From assembly GCA_947584125.1 (NCBI GenBank), contig CANPWI010000094.1, positions 1 through 5,309 on the forward strand: 5,309 bases of DNA. Reading direction: 5' to 3'. Both the position numbers and the translations under genes were made by a program. This DNA comes from an uncultured Clostridia bacterium (GTDB lineage Bacteria; Bacillota; Clostridia; TANB77; CAG-508). How positions within the stretch are numbered: the stretch's first letter is position 1; every line of letters starts with the position of its first letter. Positions 4,587 to 5,309 of the stretch are shown piece by piece. Under the pieces are notes generated by a model. The model made no database searches, was not told the origin of the DNA, and was given only the letters and a program-made list of their open reading frames with translations.

Positions 4587-5309
4587 ATGTTAAATTTTGT
4601 ACTATGTGACGATAATCTTCCAGTACTTAAAAGATTATCAAATATGTTAAAATCAGTTTTCATTAAATATGATTATGAAGCTCAAATAGGTTTAGAAGCT
4701 GATAATGCCAATGATGTTTTAAATTATGTTTCTAAACATCATACTGATGTTTTAATTTTAGATATTAATTTAAAGTCAGATATATCTGGTATTGATTTAG
4801 CTCAGAAAGTTAGAAAAAATAATAAAAATGTATATATTATTTTCACAACTGGTCATTTGGAATATGTTATGCTTGCATACAAAGTTAAAACATTCGATTA
4901 TTTACCTAAACCAATTACTAAGGAAAAATTAGAGGAAACAATTACTCGACTTTTTGATGATGTATCTCATTTACCTAAAACATATATAACAATTGGAACT
5001 AAAACAATATTAGATCAAGATGAAATACAATATATTAAAAGAGATGGTATGAAACTTGTTTTTTATACAAATAACAGGGAATATGAAACATATAGTTCCT
5101 TTAATAAAATAAAAGACCAATTACCTGAAAATTTTGTTAGATGTCATAAATCTTATATAGCAAATATTAATAATATTTCAAATGTAGAGGCTCTTACTAA
5201 TACTATAACCTTTAATGATAATAAACAATGTTACATTGGTCCTAAATACAAAAATAACTTTATGGAGGTTTTTAATTATGGAAATATTACAAACAATATG
5301 GACAGCAAT
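4587..5309 (+). CDS. AgrA-like LytTR response regulator (3' end beyond window)
   Basis: This is a cytoplasmic DNA-binding regulator phosphorylated by a partner histidine kinase, typically of quorum-sensing peptide systems. The receiver domain spans residues 1-125: CDDN with acidic Asp8/Asp9, the phosphoacceptor Asp59 in LILDINL, Thr88 in FTTGH and Lys108 in YLPKP. The LytTR DNA-binding domain spans about 133-230, with IQYIKRDGMKLVFYT and the diagnostic FVRCHKSYIANINNI at 183-197. The start ATG at 4587 has GGAGG at 4575-4579. All 241 visible codons are open and the stop lies outside the window. That is already the usual full length of the family, so it should end soon. Its 3' end overlaps the next gene's start, as is common in agr-like operons. 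It is divergent from the deacetylase. The 14-bp repeats upstream could be an autoregulatory site. Confidence 0.93.
   Translation, partial: MLNFVLCDDNLPVLKRLSNMLKSVFIKYDYEAQIGLEADNANDVLNYVSKHHTDVLILDINLKSDISGIDLAQKVRKNNKNVYIIFTTGHLEYVMLAYKVKTFDYLPKPITKEKLEETITRLFDDVSHLPKTYITIGTKTILDQDEIQYIKRDGMKLVFYTNNREYETYSSFNKIKDQLPENFVRCHKSYIANINNISNVEALTNTITFNDNKQCYIGPKYKNNFMEVFNYGNITNNMDSN
5278..5309 (+). CDS. Start of a second gene, probably the partner sensor histidine kinase
   Basis: The ATG at 5278 follows GGAGG (5264-5268) by 9 bases and opens a frame different from the response regulator, encoding MEILQTIWTA before the window ends. A hydrophobic N-terminus overlapping the end of an AgrA-like regulator fits a polytopic AgrC/GHKL-type histidine kinase, but ten residues cannot prove it. 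The identity rests on context. Confidence 0.5.
   Translation, partial: MEILQTIWTA

Noticed and set aside
1..5309. CRISPR arrays, tRNA or rRNA genes, retron-like or other structured RNA
   Set aside because: No regularly spaced repeats, cloverleaf or conserved RNA sequence was seen in any intergenic stretch; all are short and AT-rich.

Overview
The window is low-GC DNA (roughly 20-35% by eye) with strong Shine-Dalgarno sequences, sigma-A type promoters and clostridial-style protein families: a large serine recombinase, a PdaA-like polysaccharide deacetylase and an AgrA/LytTR two-component locus. It fits an anaerobic, probably spore-forming Firmicute of the Clostridia or a related gut lineage. 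The species cannot be named from the sequence.

Layout. Positions 1 to about 3870 look like part of a small integrated element whose genes all read leftward. From right to left these are a 100-aa orphan gene with its own promoter and terminator (3413-3715), a two-gene operon of unknown function encoding a 675-aa coiled-coil protein and a 116-aa basic protein (896-3285, with a strong promoter and a terminator hairpin), a 36-residue ORF overlapping the recombinase start (668-778), and the N-terminal 229 residues of a large serine recombinase (1-687, running off the left edge). Positions 3841-4293 (minus) hold the 5' half of a NodB-family deacetylase. Its homology stops abruptly after the Gly-Asn-His of the second metal-binding motif and it ends 9 residues later. 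The simplest reading is that the recombinase element integrated into this gene, with the other half beyond the left edge.

The right part (4294-5309) is ordinary chromosome. A divergent intergenic region carries a consensus promoter and a 14-bp direct repeat. It is followed by an AgrA-like LytTR response regulator, open to the window end, whose 3' end overlaps the start of a second gene, probably its histidine kinase.

How the parts may work together (inference): the recombinase would insert and excise the element at the deacetylase gene, and excision would restore a full deacetylase. The two-gene operon and the 100-aa gene are cargo of unknown function. The element resembles, in layout only, the intervening elements known to interrupt sporulation genes in Bacillus and Clostridium.
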